From Oscillatoriales cyanobacterium (GTDB lineage: Bacteria > Cyanobacteriota > Cyanobacteriia > Cyanobacteriales > Microcoleaceae), in assembly GCA_004293365.1 (NCBI GenBank), contig RDYN01000029.1, forward strand, positions 1-64,000: DNA of 64,000 nucleotides, given 5' to 3'. A model generated the notes under the pieces. The model saw nothing but the letters and a program-made list of their open reading frames with translations. It was not told where the DNA came from and did not search any database. This document shows positions 24,343 through 34,444 of this stretch, piece after piece (the stretch's first letter is position 1; every line of letters begins with the position of its first letter). The position numbers and the translations under genes were made by a program.

Positions 24343-25362
24343 AACCGACTCGTGCTGCAACAAACCGGTCAGCATTTTCACGGGCCTTTCGCCGTAGGGC
24401 CACGCAAAAGCATGACGGAAAGCAGCATCTTGACACGCTTGTAACTGCCGAAAATCAATGATATCCAGAGTCAACAAATTCTCGTACTCAAAAGGCAGCC
24501 GCACGTTGTGCAATCCCGCATTGTCGGTGCAAATGGCAATATCGACACCAGCCTCAAAACATCGATCGAATACCACCTTCAATTCGCGCATATCCTGCAA
24601 CGTCCCCGTTTTGAGATAGGTAGTCGGGCAAACCTCCAAGCATTGACCCCTGCGCGCGACTTCTGGCAGCAGTTCGGGATATTTTAGGGGAATTTGAATC
24701 CCGTGACCGATACGCATCAGATAGGGCAGAAGTTCGGGGTAACAGCCCGAGGTAGTTTCGTAGAGGTGTCCGGTTGTTTTGATGCCGATCGACCTTGCGT
24801 ACTGGTACAATCCGACAAATTCGTCCAGGCGATCGCCAATAGCAGCATCGCCGCCCGCAAGATCGATCGCACAAACATACTCTCCCATTTGTGCAGCCAA
24901 ATCTACGATCGCCCAATTCACCTCATAGGGTAAACGCGAGTGCATGCACAAAATTTGGCTGGTAACAATCGGACAATCGCTAATTTGACTTGCCTTACCC
25001 ACAACCTGTACAATCTCTGCCATCAAATCAATGCGTTCCGACTGAGACAAATGTTCTGGAGTCCGCAAATAAGGCGTATAGCGCAACTCCAAATAAGCCA
25101 GATTTTCAAACACGTAAGCGCCCCGCATCAACCGATAGATGAAATAAGGCAAAGTCTCAACAGTTTGAACGCTTTCTACCAGCGTGTGCAGTTCCAAATA
25201 CTCATTGAGAGTATTGCGCGGACGAGTGTAAAATTCCTCAAACGCGGCATATTGTTGAAAGCGATCGACCATCTCAGCATTATGGCGATCGAAATATCGC
25301 CACAAAATCCGAGGAACCACAGAACCGCCTAGATGTCGGTGCAACTCAGCGTGTAAAGTCAT
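24325..25362 (-). CDS. Adenosine deaminase family protein
   Basis: The 345-residue TIM-barrel deaminase has the metal ligands H8 and H10 in ELHRHLGGS, a C-terminal GHGIQIP loop, LEVCPTTYLKTG and the terminal CTDNAGLHN block carrying the metal-binding Asp. This order matches adenosine/adenine deaminases, but TDNAG in place of TDDP makes the exact purine substrate uncertain. It would convert adenosine (or a related aminopurine) to inosine in purine salvage. purA, which acts on IMP, is divergent on the other side of a 386-bp spacer. Confidence 0.85.
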   Translation of the reverse strand: MTLHAELHRHLGGSVVPRILWRYFDRHNAEMVDRFQQYAAFEEFYTRPRNTLNEYLELHTLVESVQTVETLPYFIYRLMRGAYVFENLAYLELRYTPYLRTPEHLSQSERIDLMAEIVQVVGKASQISDCPIVTSQILCMHSRLPYEVNWAIVDLAAQMGEYVCAIDLAGGDAAIGDRLDEFVGLYQYARSIGIKTTGHLYETTSGCYPELLPYLMRIGHGIQIPLKYPELLPEVARRGQCLEVCPTTYLKTGTLQDMRELKVVFDRCFEAGVDIAICTDNAGLHNVRLPFEYENLLTLDIIDFRQLQACQDAAFRHAFAWPYGERPVKMLTGLLQHESVGAIVN

Positions 25363-25364
25363 GG

Positions 25365-25613
25365 GATTTTAGATTTTAGATTTTAGATTTTAGATTTTGG
25401 ATTGAAAAATTGAAGAATTGAAGGATTGAAGAATTGAAGGATTGAAGAATTTGTAATTTAGTCCTAGGCGCATCGGTGCCCAGAAATCGGGCTTTCCCAA
25501 ATACTAGCCAACAACCTCAAGCAGGTAAAGTGTTCCACATTTAAGCTACGCATTGGATTCCCATAAAAACTCATCAAATTCTCTCCCCCTCTCCCCCTCT
25601 CCCCCTCTCCCCG
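25365..25613. repeat. Simple-sequence repeats upstream of the deaminase gene
   Basis: Five copies of GATTTTA (25365-25400) are followed by GAAGAATTGAAGGATT twice (about 25410-25445), and CTCTCCCC-type octamers repeat near 25579-25613. The rest of the 386-bp spacer before purA holds the promoter at 25682 and no gene. Confidence 0.8.
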
Positions 25614-25681
25614 GATCGTCCTTGGAGTCTTTTACTGAGCGCAATACAGCCTCAAGTCTCTCAATTGTAACAAAAATATAT

Positions 25682-25710
25682 TTGACATCCGGGACGCATT
25701 CGTAGATAAT
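25682..25710 (+). promoter_or_regulatory. Sigma70-type promoter of purA
   Basis: A perfect -35 TTGACA (25682-25687), a 17-base spacer and GATAAT (25705-25710) place the transcript start near 25717, 32 bp before the purA start codon. Confidence 0.75.
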
Positions 25711-25730
25711 CGGAGTTTGTGTCAACCTGA

Positions 25731-27077
<1,347 letters not shown>

Positions 27078-27178
27078 TGTTGCCTTTAAAATAGATTTTG
27101 GGTATCAACCAATCATACTCAAAGCTTTTGGCAGTCTTGCCGCTACCTACTTAGTTTAAGGTTCCAGCAGATTTAGTG

Positions 27179-27204
27179 CACTTGACCCACAGCGAGGTCA
27201 AGTG
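27179..27204. promoter_or_regulatory. Inverted repeat CACTTGACC / GGTCAAGTG
   Basis: Perfect 9-bp arms with an 8-base loop lie 102 bp after purA and 27 bp before the next start codon. Without a T-run it could be an operator for the small-gene cluster, or a weak stem at the end of the purA transcript. Confidence 0.4.
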
Positions 27205-27231
27205 TATCGTTATTTACAGGGAGTCAAGTAA

Positions 27232-27438
27232 ATGACTGACGAAGATGAACTGATAGCACGGCTAGAAGTTCATAGAGATATGATGGGATGGCTTATAATG
27301 GAATTAAGCAAAGAAGGAATACAAGCCAAAAGAACAACCGGAAACAATCCCAAAGGTGATATTTTGATAGTCAACCAGCAAGATGTTCCGCGAGTTAAAC
27401 AGCTACTCCGCAATTTTAATATCGAATTCAATGGTTAA
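27232..27438 (+). CDS. Small hypothetical protein (68 residues)
   Basis: It begins MTDEDELIARLEVHRDMM. The first half is charged and helical, and the second is basic (GIQAKRTTGNNPKGD) with a final VPRVKQLLRNFNIEF. No family is recognised. A GGGAG lies 10 bases before the ATG. It is the first of four small same-strand genes with short gaps (31, -1 and 37 bp), so cotranscription is likely. Confidence 0.6.
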   Translation: MTDEDELIARLEVHRDMMGWLIMELSKEGIQAKRTTGNNPKGDILIVNQQDVPRVKQLLRNFNIEFNG

Positions 27439-27469
27439 TTTAGCAAAACAATAAAAAGTATAAACAATC

Positions 27470-27688
27470 ATGAATGAACCGCATATTGAAATCAAAGCCT
27501 GGAAAAACAAAAAAATAGATTCCACAAAAGCTAAGGAAATATGTCAAAAAGGAACTGTAATTGGAGTTATTACCACAGGGGGAATTACTAAACCAGCTAA
27601 GGTTGTATTCGACAAAGCAGATGTAGCTTGGGTAGAAAATTTTCCAGAGAGTAAGTTGTTGAATCAGGAAGGTCAGGAGGAAAGCTAA
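27470..27688 (+). CDS. Small hypothetical protein (72 residues)
   Basis: A lysine-rich N-terminal half (KAWKNKKIDSTKAKEICQKG) is followed by a short beta-rich stretch (TVIGVITTGGITKPAKVVF) and an acidic tail. No family is recognised. Its TAA overlaps the next ATG (TAATG), indicating translational coupling with the first of the two paralogous genes downstream. A link such as toxin-antidote or immunity is conceivable but has no motif support. Confidence 0.6.
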   Translation: MNEPHIEIKAWKNKKIDSTKAKEICQKGTVIGVITTGGITKPAKVVFDKADVAWVENFPESKLLNQEGQEES

Positions 27689-28059
27689 TGTTAGACATGA
27701 TTTTTTATGCCTTCAAAACTGATCGGCCACCCCACTATGTCGGAATGTCTGAAGATGTTTACGAGTGGTTGGCAAAATCGGAATTTACCAAAATCGGCAA
27801 ATCGGTTCCCAGAAATATTTTGATAGATGAAGAAGAGGAGAAGCTACCTGTAGTTGAGTTAGATCGAGATATTCGCCAGAAGCTCAGAACTTTTTTCCGC
27901 GATGCAATCATCTGCGAAAGCGATACCGTCCTCACCAAGCTGGGAGATTCCCCTCTCAAAGAAGAGTATCAAGCAGGAACCTACCGTTTGAGGAAATTGC
28001 TGGACTTGCTAAAATGTGTTGAAAACGAAGATTATCAGTATCTTCAGCGAGTCCTTTGA
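27688..28059 (+). CDS. Hypothetical protein, first of a tandem paralog pair
   Basis: A 123-residue acidic protein with YEWLAKSEFTKIG near residue 26 and the C-terminal block LTKLGDSPLKEEYQ followed by GTYRLRKLLDLLKCVENE. The following gene shares these blocks at roughly half identity overall and nearly complete identity in the last 40 residues. A GGAGGAAAG ribosome binding site sits inside the end of the previous gene. Function unknown; no membrane segment or signal peptide. Confidence 0.7.
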   Translation: MLDMIFYAFKTDRPPHYVGMSEDVYEWLAKSEFTKIGKSVPRNILIDEEEEKLPVVELDRDIRQKLRTFFRDAIICESDTVLTKLGDSPLKEEYQAGTYRLRKLLDLLKCVENEDYQYLQRVL

Positions 28060-28096
28060 ATGAGTTTCGGGATGTGGGCGAGAAGGAGTAATCCCC

Positions 28097-28465
28097 ATGT
28101 TTGACATCAGTTTTTATTCAGCCAAGGGTGAACCGTCCGATAGTGTAAGAATAACAGCAGCTACTTACGAGTGGTTAGCAAAATCAGCATTTTCCAAAAT
28201 AGGTGGCGAATCAATTGACACCCAAATTTACCTAGATGAAGAAAATGTAATTCTGCCTCTAGTTGAATTAAATCAAGAGATTCGCCAGCAGTTAAAGAAA
28301 ATTTTCAGCGAAGCAATCATCAGTGAAAGCGATGTAGTTCTGACTAAGCTTGGTGATTCCCCTTCAAAAGAAGAGTATCAATCAGGAACTTATCGTCTGA
28401 GGAAAATGCTGGAATTGCTCAAGTGTGTGGAAAACGAAAACTATCAATACCTTCAGCGAATTTAA
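28097..28465 (+). CDS. Hypothetical protein, second of the tandem paralog pair
   Basis: A 122-residue paralog of the preceding gene (YEWLAKSAFSKIG, LTKLGDSPSKEEYQ, GTYRLRKMLELLKCVENE). The divergent first half and conserved C-terminal block suggest that the C-terminus binds a common partner while the N-terminus varies. A GAAGGAG lies 12 bases before ATG. It probably ends the four-gene unit, since the L25 gene 64 bp later is a separate housekeeping function. Confidence 0.7.
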   Translation: MFDISFYSAKGEPSDSVRITAATYEWLAKSAFSKIGGESIDTQIYLDEENVILPLVELNQEIRQQLKKIFSEAIISESDVVLTKLGDSPSKEEYQSGTYRLRKMLELLKCVENENYQYLQRI

Positions 28466-28529
28466 TTAAGCGCGATCGCAATATCACAATTCTGGTAAAA
28501 TGTGAAAACAATCAACAGAAAGTCAGAAA

Positions 28530-29135
28530 ATGGAACTCGCAGTAGAATGTCAAAAGCGGGCAGAAGGCAGCAAACCTAACGCCCTCCGCCGCTCCGGATT
28601 GATTCCCGCCGTCCTCTACGGGCACAAAGGAGCGGAATCCATTGCCCTTACCGTCAAAGCCAAAACAGTTGAAACCCTGCTCAAAAAACACGCAGTCAAC
28701 AACACCCTAATTGACCTCAGCATTCCCGAACTCTCTTGGAGCGGAAAAACCTTGCTCCGAGAAGTTCAAGTTCATCCTTGGAAAGGCTTTCCTTACCACC
28801 TGAGCTTTTTCTCCGTAGCAACTCAAGACAGCCTGGAAGTTGAAGTGTCGCTGCATTTTGTCGGCGAATCTGTCGGCGTCAAGTTAGAAGGCGGTATGTT
28901 GGAAACTGTGTTGACGCAAATCGCAGTTAAGTGCAAACCAGACAGCATTCCTGATGCGATTGAAGTAGATATTTCTAATTTGAAGGTAGGGGATGCGCTG
29001 CACATTCACGAATTAGTTTTGCCTGCGGGAGCAGTAGCTCTCGGCGACCCAAGTCAGGTGGTTGTTACCGTGGTAGCAACTAAAGCCGCTGCTGAAGAAG
29101 ATGCAGCAGCAGCAGCAGCAGCAGCAGGAGCTTGA
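28530..29135 (+). CDS. rplY: Ribosomal protein L25/general stress protein Ctc (TL5 type)
   Basis: A 201-residue two-domain protein. The N-terminal L25 fold ([20 protein letters not shown], binding 5S rRNA) is followed by the Ctc/TL5 C-terminal beta domain ([22 protein letters not shown], then [17 protein letters not shown]). The length is normal for the Ctc form. The C-terminus is a run of alanines coded by a GCA microsatellite (about 29102-29132), so its length may vary between strains. The ATG at 28530 has only a weak ribosome binding site. Confidence 0.95.
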   Translation: MELAVECQKRAEGSKPNALRRSGLIPAVLYGHKGAESIALTVKAKTVETLLKKHAVNNTLIDLSIPELSWSGKTLLREVQVHPWKGFPYHLSFFSVATQDSLEVEVSLHFVGESVGVKLEGGMLETVLTQIAVKCKPDSIPDAIEVDISNLKVGDALHIHELVLPAGAVALGDPSQVVVTVVATKAAAEEDAAAAAAAAGA

Positions 29136-29168
29136 TTAGTAATTGCTAAGAGTTGTTAACTAATTGTT

Positions 29169-29213
29169 AAAAAAAAGGCGATCGCTTTTTAGGAAAAGGG
29201 CGATCGTTTTTTG
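29169..29213 (+). terminator. Double HIP1-centred hairpin after rplY
   Basis: AAAAAGGCGATCGCTTTTT and, directly after it, AAAAGGGCGATCGTTTTTTG each form a stem centred on CGATCG and end in a T-run. The pair probably terminates the rplY transcript. Confidence 0.65.
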
Positions 29214-29256
29214 CTAAAAAGCTGTTAGAGTTTTTGTGCGATCGCACTTTCTCTCG

Positions 29257-29898
29257 TCAGCCTTGAATCTGCTGTCGCACCCATTGACTAAAATCAATCT
29301 GTGCGCCAATTTCATCAATGAAAGCCGCTTCTAGAAATCGGTATAAATCAGTTTTTTCAATAATGGGAAAAGTCGGAGATCGATCGCGCTCGACATAGGC
29401 CCCATCGACTAATTGCAGAATCCGCCATACCCGCCCGTTAAACCGCCAAAACTCCGGCACGCCCATACTGGCATAAAGTGTATTTTTATTGAGATCTGTA
29501 TGGGTAATATCTACTTCCACGACTAAATCCGGGGCAGGATCGACATTCAAATTAACCGGGCGATCGGCAACTAAGGCATAATTCTGAATGTAATATCCAT
29601 TATCTGGCTCGGCGCTCTTGAGTAGGTCTTCGCGATCGAGCGTAGTCGATCCCATCGTCTTCATTCTCATCCCCATCTCAACGATCAGGATTAAGATGAA
29701 TCGTTCAATCAAGCGAGCAGAGCGTTCGTGTCCTTCGAGGGGCATGGTGATTTCTAACACTCCGTGATCGTAGGTAAAGCGGGCGCGAGTGCGCTCGATC
29801 AGCAAACTTTGAATCTGCTTGAAGGCCTGCCAATCGAGGTCGCGAAAGGTGAGGCGCTTTTCTCCGACAAGTTGAGGTGGTGGCTCTAACAACATCAC
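29257..29898 (-). CDS. Uma2 family (DUF820) restriction-fold nuclease-like protein
   Basis: The 213-residue protein matches the Uma2 family, which is very abundant in cyanobacteria: RFTYDHGVLEITMPLEGHE near the N-terminus, PAPDLVVEVDIT (the PD...ExD/K-like core) at about 121-132, NKNTLYASMGVPEFWRF and a C-terminal FSQWVRQQ. The fold is PD-(D/E)XK but cleavage activity is largely untested in this family. It is monocistronic, convergent with rplY, and its copy number in the genome is probably high. Confidence 0.93.
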   Translation of the reverse strand: MMLLEPPPQLVGEKRLTFRDLDWQAFKQIQSLLIERTRARFTYDHGVLEITMPLEGHERSARLIERFILILIVEMGMRMKTMGSTTLDREDLLKSAEPDNGYYIQNYALVADRPVNLNVDPAPDLVVEVDITHTDLNKNTLYASMGVPEFWRFNGRVWRILQLVDGAYVERDRSPTFPIIEKTDLYRFLEAAFIDEIGAQIDFSQWVRQQIQG

Positions 29899-30370
29899 AA
29901 TTACCGCAATTTAAGCGAAAGTTCACAGAACATTTACTGTTAATTATTTTAATATATTTCTTCAATAAGTCTTGTGGTGCAGGCAGGATACCTGCGATCG
30001 ATTTTGGTGCGCGAGGAACTATTGCCGCTGCATCGTCGTCTGCGGCACTATCGCCTTTCTCAGGTTTCTGGAGGTACAAACCAAACCTCCAAAATCCTGA
30101 GATTCGCCGAATCTGGCATCCCTCATAGGGCGTGAAAACCTCTCTCTCCGGTGCAAGCAGCAGAATGCCTGGAAAAAACCGAGGGGCATAAGGCCGATCG
30201 CGCATTTGCCGGAGTTGCCCGATCGCGATCGTATTCTGCTATTGTTGAACCTTTCCATCACATTATCGACAGCTTGGGTGAGACGGCAATTGTTTGTGTC
30301 AAACCGCTGTATAATTGTGAAACATTTTGAATCCTATAATTTACTTGCTACTTGTGGAGCCGCCGCCCCT
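29899..30370. other. Gene-free spacer with small hairpins
   Basis: About 470 bp between the divergent Uma2 and TPR genes. It contains TGGAGGTACAAACCAAACCTCCA-like (split) and GAGATTCGCCGAATCT hairpins but no convincing protein-coding frame or RNA gene. The open frame upstream of 30371 is continuous back to 30206, but its product has no TPR character and was not included. Confidence 0.45.
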
Positions 30371-33064
30371 ATGCCATCAACAGTCAATACAGAATCAACA
30401 GCGGTTCAATTTAACCAACAGGGAGAAATATACTTATCCCAAGGGAAATTAGCAGAAGCGATCGCCTCCTGCGAGCAAGCTTTAAAGATTGACCCCAATT
30501 TTGCACCGGCTTACAAAACTTTGGGCAATGCGCTGCAAGCTCAAGGCAGAATGGAAGAGGCGCGGCACTGGTACGCTAAAGCTATTGAAATTGCACCGAA
30601 TTTTGCGGAAGTATACGCGAATTTAGGCAGCATTGGCGCGCAGCAGGAAAAATGGTCGGAGGCGATCGAGTTTTACCAAAAGGCGATCGCGCTTAAGCCT
30701 AATTTCGCCGGAGTTTACCGGAATTTAGCCAAAGTATTCGGACAAATTGGCAAGTCGGCAGAAGCTCAGGAATGCTGGTATCGCGCATTTAGTTTAGAAC
30801 CGGAAAAAGCATCCCCGGCAGAACACTTAAGTATGGGTGATGCTTTTTTTAGGCAAGAAAAATACCCGGAGGCGATCGGCTGTTACGATCGCGCCATAAA
30901 ATTAAATCCTAATCTACCTCAAGCTTACCAAAACTTGGGCGAAGCGCTGAAAAAAGAAGGCAAATTACAGGAAGCAACAGTATATTATCGCAAAGCTATT
31001 GAACTGAACGCAGCTAATGCTAGAAACGGCAGCGAGGGGGAGCAAACTTTGGCGGGTGCAAACGGGACAAACGGCGCAGCAGTTAAGCAGCAGCCGGCAG
31101 CAACCCCCGCCAAGCCGCCAGTTAAGCCGCCAGTGCAGCAGGCAGTTAATTCTACAATTAATATAGAAGATCCAGAAGCATACAAAATACTCGCAGAAGG
31201 CTATTTGGCTCAGGGAAAATTGGAACAGGCAATTTCTGCTTGCAAGAAAGCTCTGCAAATTAAGCCGGAAGCGCCGCTTTACAAAATGCTCGGCAAGGCG
31301 CTGCAAGCAGGTGGCAAAATAGATGAAGCTAAAACTTGCTATGTCAGAGCAATCGAAATTAACCCGAATTTTGCCGAAGCCTACGCTAATTACGGCAGCA
31401 TTTGCGCGCAGCAGGAACAGTGGCAGCAAGCGGTTTCTGCTTACGAAAAGGCGATCGCCCTGAAACCGGATTTTGCCGGTGCTTTCCGCAATTTTGCGAA
31501 ATTGTTAACTCAGTTAGGCAAGTCGGAGGCGGCAGCCGAAGCCTGGTATCGAGCATTTGCGATCGACCCGAAATCGGGCACCGCCCAGGAACACGAGAAT
31601 TTAGCCAAAACTTTGATCGAGCAAGGTAAGATTGAGCAAGGAATTGATTGTTACCGGCGCGCGGTTGAGTTAAACCCAAATGCTGGCGAAGCTTATCACG
31701 AATTGGGCGAAATTCTCAAGAATCAAGAACAGTGGGAAGCGGCAGTAAATGCTTACACCAATGCAATTAAAACTAATCCCGAACTTTCTTGGTCGCACAA
31801 CAATTTAGCTGAGTCGCTGGTTAAGTTGGAACGGTGGGAGGAAGCTATAAATGCTTACCGAAAGGCGATCGACTTAAATCCAGATTTTAGCTGGTCTCAC
31901 AACAATTTAGCGGATGTTTTGCTGAAGTTGGAACGGTGGGATGAGGCTGTAGAAGCATACCGGAAAGCAACAGAATTAAATCCAGATTTCAGTTGGTCGC
32001 ACAACTATCTAGCCGACGCGCTGATTAAACTGGAACGCTGGGATGAGGCTATTTCTGCTTACCAAAGGTCGATCGAACTTAACCCCGACCATTTCTGGGC
32101 GCACAACAATTTAGCAGAAGCGCTGGTGAATTTGGAACGCTGGGATGAGGCGGTGGTTGCGTACCGCCGCGCTAACGAACTCAATCCGAGTTTCTTCTGG
32201 TCTCACAGCAAGTTGGGCGACGCGCTGCTAGAAATGGAAAGGTGGGACGAGGCGATCGAGGTTTACCGACGCGCGGCCGAGTTAAATCGCGATTTTCCGT
32301 GGACTTATTACAACATGGGGACGGCTTTTGAGAAGCTGGAACGGTGGGATGAGTCGATCGCTGCTTACCGCCGCGCTGTCGAAATTCAGCCGGATTTGCC
32401 GTGGATTTCGCAAAAGTTGGCTGATGCTTTGAGGATGCGATCGCAGTGGGATTTGCAGGATGCGATGCGTTTGTACCAGCGCGCGATTGATGAGAATCGC
32501 GATGACTTGCAGTTGTATCACAAGGCGCTGGAGATTGCACCGAATGATGCTGACCTTTATGTGGGTTTGGCTGATGCTTTGGTGCGGCAGGGCTGGGTTG
32601 ATGGGGCGATCGTATTTTATCAGATGGCGTTGCAGGTAAATCCCGAATGCGGCAAGGCGCACTTGCAGTTGGGGTTGATGTTAGCACAAAAGAATGATTT
32701 GAATGGGGCGATCGCTTGTTACCGCCGCGCTATTGAGGTGCAACCGCATGAGTATAAACCTTACCAATTGTTAGGCGATGCTCTGGTAACACAGGGTAAG
32801 CGGGAGGAAGCAATGAACTGTTACCGCCGCGCGATCGAGTTAAAACCTGACGATCCTTATATCCAGAACAATTTAGGGGATATGCTGCGACATCAAGGAG
32901 ATTTGGAAGGAGCGATCGCAGCTTACCGCCGCGCCATAGAACTCAAGTCAGATTTCTCATGGTTCCACTATAATTTAGGGGAAGTCTTGACCAAAAAAGG
33001 GCGAATAGATGAGGCGAGTTCTTGTTACCGTCACGCCTTAGAGCTAGAACCCAAAATTTTCTAA
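30371..33064 (+). CDS. TPR-repeat protein (about 24 repeats)
   Basis: The 897-residue product is almost entirely tetratricopeptide repeats (AEAIASCEQALKIDPNF-type units, 34-residue period). An Ala/Pro/Lys-rich linker (about residues 180-200) separates a first array from a second one that repeats it closely (YANLGSIGAQQEKW against YANYGSICAQQEQW), so the gene arose partly by internal duplication. A central run of WSHNNLA...LERWDEA units is highly uniform. No enzyme domain or signal peptide is seen; it probably scaffolds the glycan enzymes encoded downstream. I start it at ATG 30371 (MPSTVNTES). Confidence 0.9.
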   Translation: MPSTVNTESTAVQFNQQGEIYLSQGKLAEAIASCEQALKIDPNFAPAYKTLGNALQAQGRMEEARHWYAKAIEIAPNFAEVYANLGSIGAQQEKWSEAIEFYQKAIALKPNFAGVYRNLAKVFGQIGKSAEAQECWYRAFSLEPEKASPAEHLSMGDAFFRQEKYPEAIGCYDRAIKLNPNLPQAYQNLGEALKKEGKLQEATVYYRKAIELNAANARNGSEGEQTLAGANGTNGAAVKQQPAATPAKPPVKPPVQQAVNSTINIEDPEAYKILAEGYLAQGKLEQAISACKKALQIKPEAPLYKMLGKALQAGGKIDEAKTCYVRAIEINPNFAEAYANYGSICAQQEQWQQAVSAYEKAIALKPDFAGAFRNFAKLLTQLGKSEAAAEAWYRAFAIDPKSGTAQEHENLAKTLIEQGKIEQGIDCYRRAVELNPNAGEAYHELGEILKNQEQWEAAVNAYTNAIKTNPELSWSHNNLAESLVKLERWEEAINAYRKAIDLNPDFSWSHNNLADVLLKLERWDEAVEAYRKATELNPDFSWSHNYLADALIKLERWDEAISAYQRSIELNPDHFWAHNNLAEALVNLERWDEAVVAYRRANELNPSFFWSHSKLGDALLEMERWDEAIEVYRRAAELNRDFPWTYYNMGTAFEKLERWDESIAAYRRAVEIQPDLPWISQKLADALRMRSQWDLQDAMRLYQRAIDENRDDLQLYHKALEIAPNDADLYVGLADALVRQGWVDGAIVFYQMALQVNPECGKAHLQLGLMLAQKNDLNGAIACYRRAIEVQPHEYKPYQLLGDALVTQGKREEAMNCYRRAIELKPDDPYIQNNLGDMLRHQGDLEGAIAAYRRAIELKSDFSWFHYNLGEVLTKKGRIDEASSCYRHALELEPKIF

Positions 33065-33159
33065 TTTTCCGTGTAATCGAGCCTGTATTTCCTAAGTCGA
33101 TGCAGGCTGATAGAGCTTATATGCCTTAAAATAATATCAACGAGATTAGAGGAACTACC

Positions 33160-33402
33160 ATGAACCCTGAAGCAACTCAACGCTTGCAAGAATCCATTCA
33201 AAAAACTTTATCCACTCATGCTAAAAGTGACAAAAGTTATCTCTGGATGGCCTATTGGGTAATCTTTGAGCGCGAAGCAGATGCTGATGGATTAGAAGGT
33301 TGGTTAAACGATATCAAGTCAGGTTTGAGTCGGGCAGATGTTATTAAAAAAATGGTAGAGTCAAGTGAATTTAAAAAACGCCTTTCAGATGTAACCAGCT
33401 GA
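33160..33402 (+). CDS. DUF4214-domain small protein
   Basis: The 80-residue product contains a DUF4214-like unit, YWVIFEREADADGLEGWL followed by a GLSRADVIKKMVESSEF helix. This unit is common in cyanobacterial surface and glycosyltransferase proteins; a related segment occurs inside the 779-residue protein encoded at 61048-63387. The start has TTAGAGGAAC upstream. A broken second copy follows immediately. Function unknown; association with glycan or cell-surface proteins is inferred from context. Confidence 0.85.
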   Translation: MNPEATQRLQESIQKTLSTHAKSDKSYLWMAYWVIFEREADADGLEGWLNDIKSGLSRADVIKKMVESSEFKKRLSDVTS

Positions 33403-33433
33403 GAAGCCAGTCGAAATTAGAGGAAGCTCCACC

Positions 33434-33697
33434 ATGAAATCGGAACAAAAAAAACGCCTGCAAGAAAGTATCCAAAATAGTTTATCCACTCATGCTAAAA
33501 GCGACAAAAGTTATCTCTGGATGGCCTATTGGGTAATATTTGAGCGCGAAGCCGATCCCGATGGGCTGGAAGGTTGGTTAAACTAACTCAATACAGGTGC
33601 GTCTCGAGCTACTGTTATCAAAAAAATGATTGAGGCGCATGAATTTCAACAAAAATTGACAGGTGTAGAAGGCGGCGATCGTAGCTTTCCTGAATAA
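33434..33697 (+). pseudogene. DUF4214 paralog with an in-frame stop
   Basis: A tandem copy of the previous gene (SDKSYLWMAYWVIFEREAD is nearly identical) with TAA at 33584-33586 replacing the Asp codon after WLN. Translation in the same frame continues to TAA 33695 with recognisable sequence (SRATVIKKMIEAHEFQQKL). The nonsense change is the only break I see, so loss is recent, or a truncated 50-residue product is made. Confidence 0.85.
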
Positions 33698-33709
33698 AAT
33701 ATCAACTGT

Positions 33710-34387
33710 ATGTTGGATAATAAACTTCATAGTGCTCGCATGAAAATGGTGAGAACGCTGCTACCGCCTGCTAACGCGATCTTAGATTTGGGAGGTTATT
33801 CTGCATCAGATCGAAGAGGCGCTCTATTACAGCTCGGCTATCCTCATCTTCCCGAAAATTTATATATTAGAGATTTCCCGCCCGATAAAATGATGTTCCC
33901 AGGGCCAGAGTGGCCAATAAAAGTTAAGCACCAAAATTGCAGTATTGAATATGTTTATGGAAGCATGACCGACTTAAGCGACTTTCAAGAAAGTAGTTTT
34001 GACTTAGTTTGGTCTGGAGAGTCAATCGAACACATCACCATAGAAGAAGCAGAACAACTATTTGACCAAGTTTATAAATTGTTAAAGCCGGGTGGTAAGT
34101 TTGCTCTAGACACTCCTAACAGGAAAGCTACCAAGCTACAGTTTCCCAATAATTATATTCATCCAGAACACAAACTAGAATACTATTTTGATGATTTGTG
34201 CAAACTGTTGGAGAAGCATAATTTCAAGATAGTCGAAACCAAGGGTATTATCGATCTCTCACAATCCATTGAAACATCAAGCCAGGAAACTCTCAATCAT
34301 GAATTTCTTCACAGCCAACTATTAAACGATAATCCCGATCGATCTTATTGTTTTTACATTTGCTGTATGCGAGCGGAAGATTTGTAG
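33710..34387 (+). CDS. Class I SAM-dependent methyltransferase
   Basis: A 225-residue methyltransferase: AILDLGGYSASDRR (motif I, about residues 23-36), SSFDLVWSGESIEHIT (motif IV region) and LLKPGGKFALDTPNR. The type resembles small methyltransferases in lipopolysaccharide and capsule loci. The ATG is 12 bp after the DUF4214 pseudogene, on the same strand. The acceptor, sugar or lipid, is unknown. It converges with the three GT4 genes. Confidence 0.88.
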   Translation: MLDNKLHSARMKMVRTLLPPANAILDLGGYSASDRRGALLQLGYPHLPENLYIRDFPPDKMMFPGPEWPIKVKHQNCSIEYVYGSMTDLSDFQESSFDLVWSGESIEHITIEEAEQLFDQVYKLLKPGGKFALDTPNRKATKLQFPNNYIHPEHKLEYYFDDLCKLLEKHNFKIVETKGIIDLSQSIETSSQETLNHEFLHSQLLNDNPDRSYCFYICCMRAEDL

Positions 34388-34444
34388 GCTCATTTATCAG
34401 AAAACGAACCATAAATCATCAAGGAAGCCCGTCAGTTGCTAGTA

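Noticed and set aside
29705-30205. 166-codon minus-strand frame upstream of the Uma2 gene
   Set aside because: The frame overlaps the Uma2 start in a different phase, and its sequence is low in hydrophobic periodicity and unlike any family I know.
30206-30370. N-terminal 55-residue extension of the long TPR protein
   Set aside because: The frame is open, but the encoded sequence has no TPR or signal-peptide character, and ATG 30371 begins just before the first repeat.
32181-32687. 168-codon minus-strand frame inside the long TPR gene
   Set aside because: It is a shadow of repetitive TPR coding; Pro/Ser/His-rich translation with no family motif.
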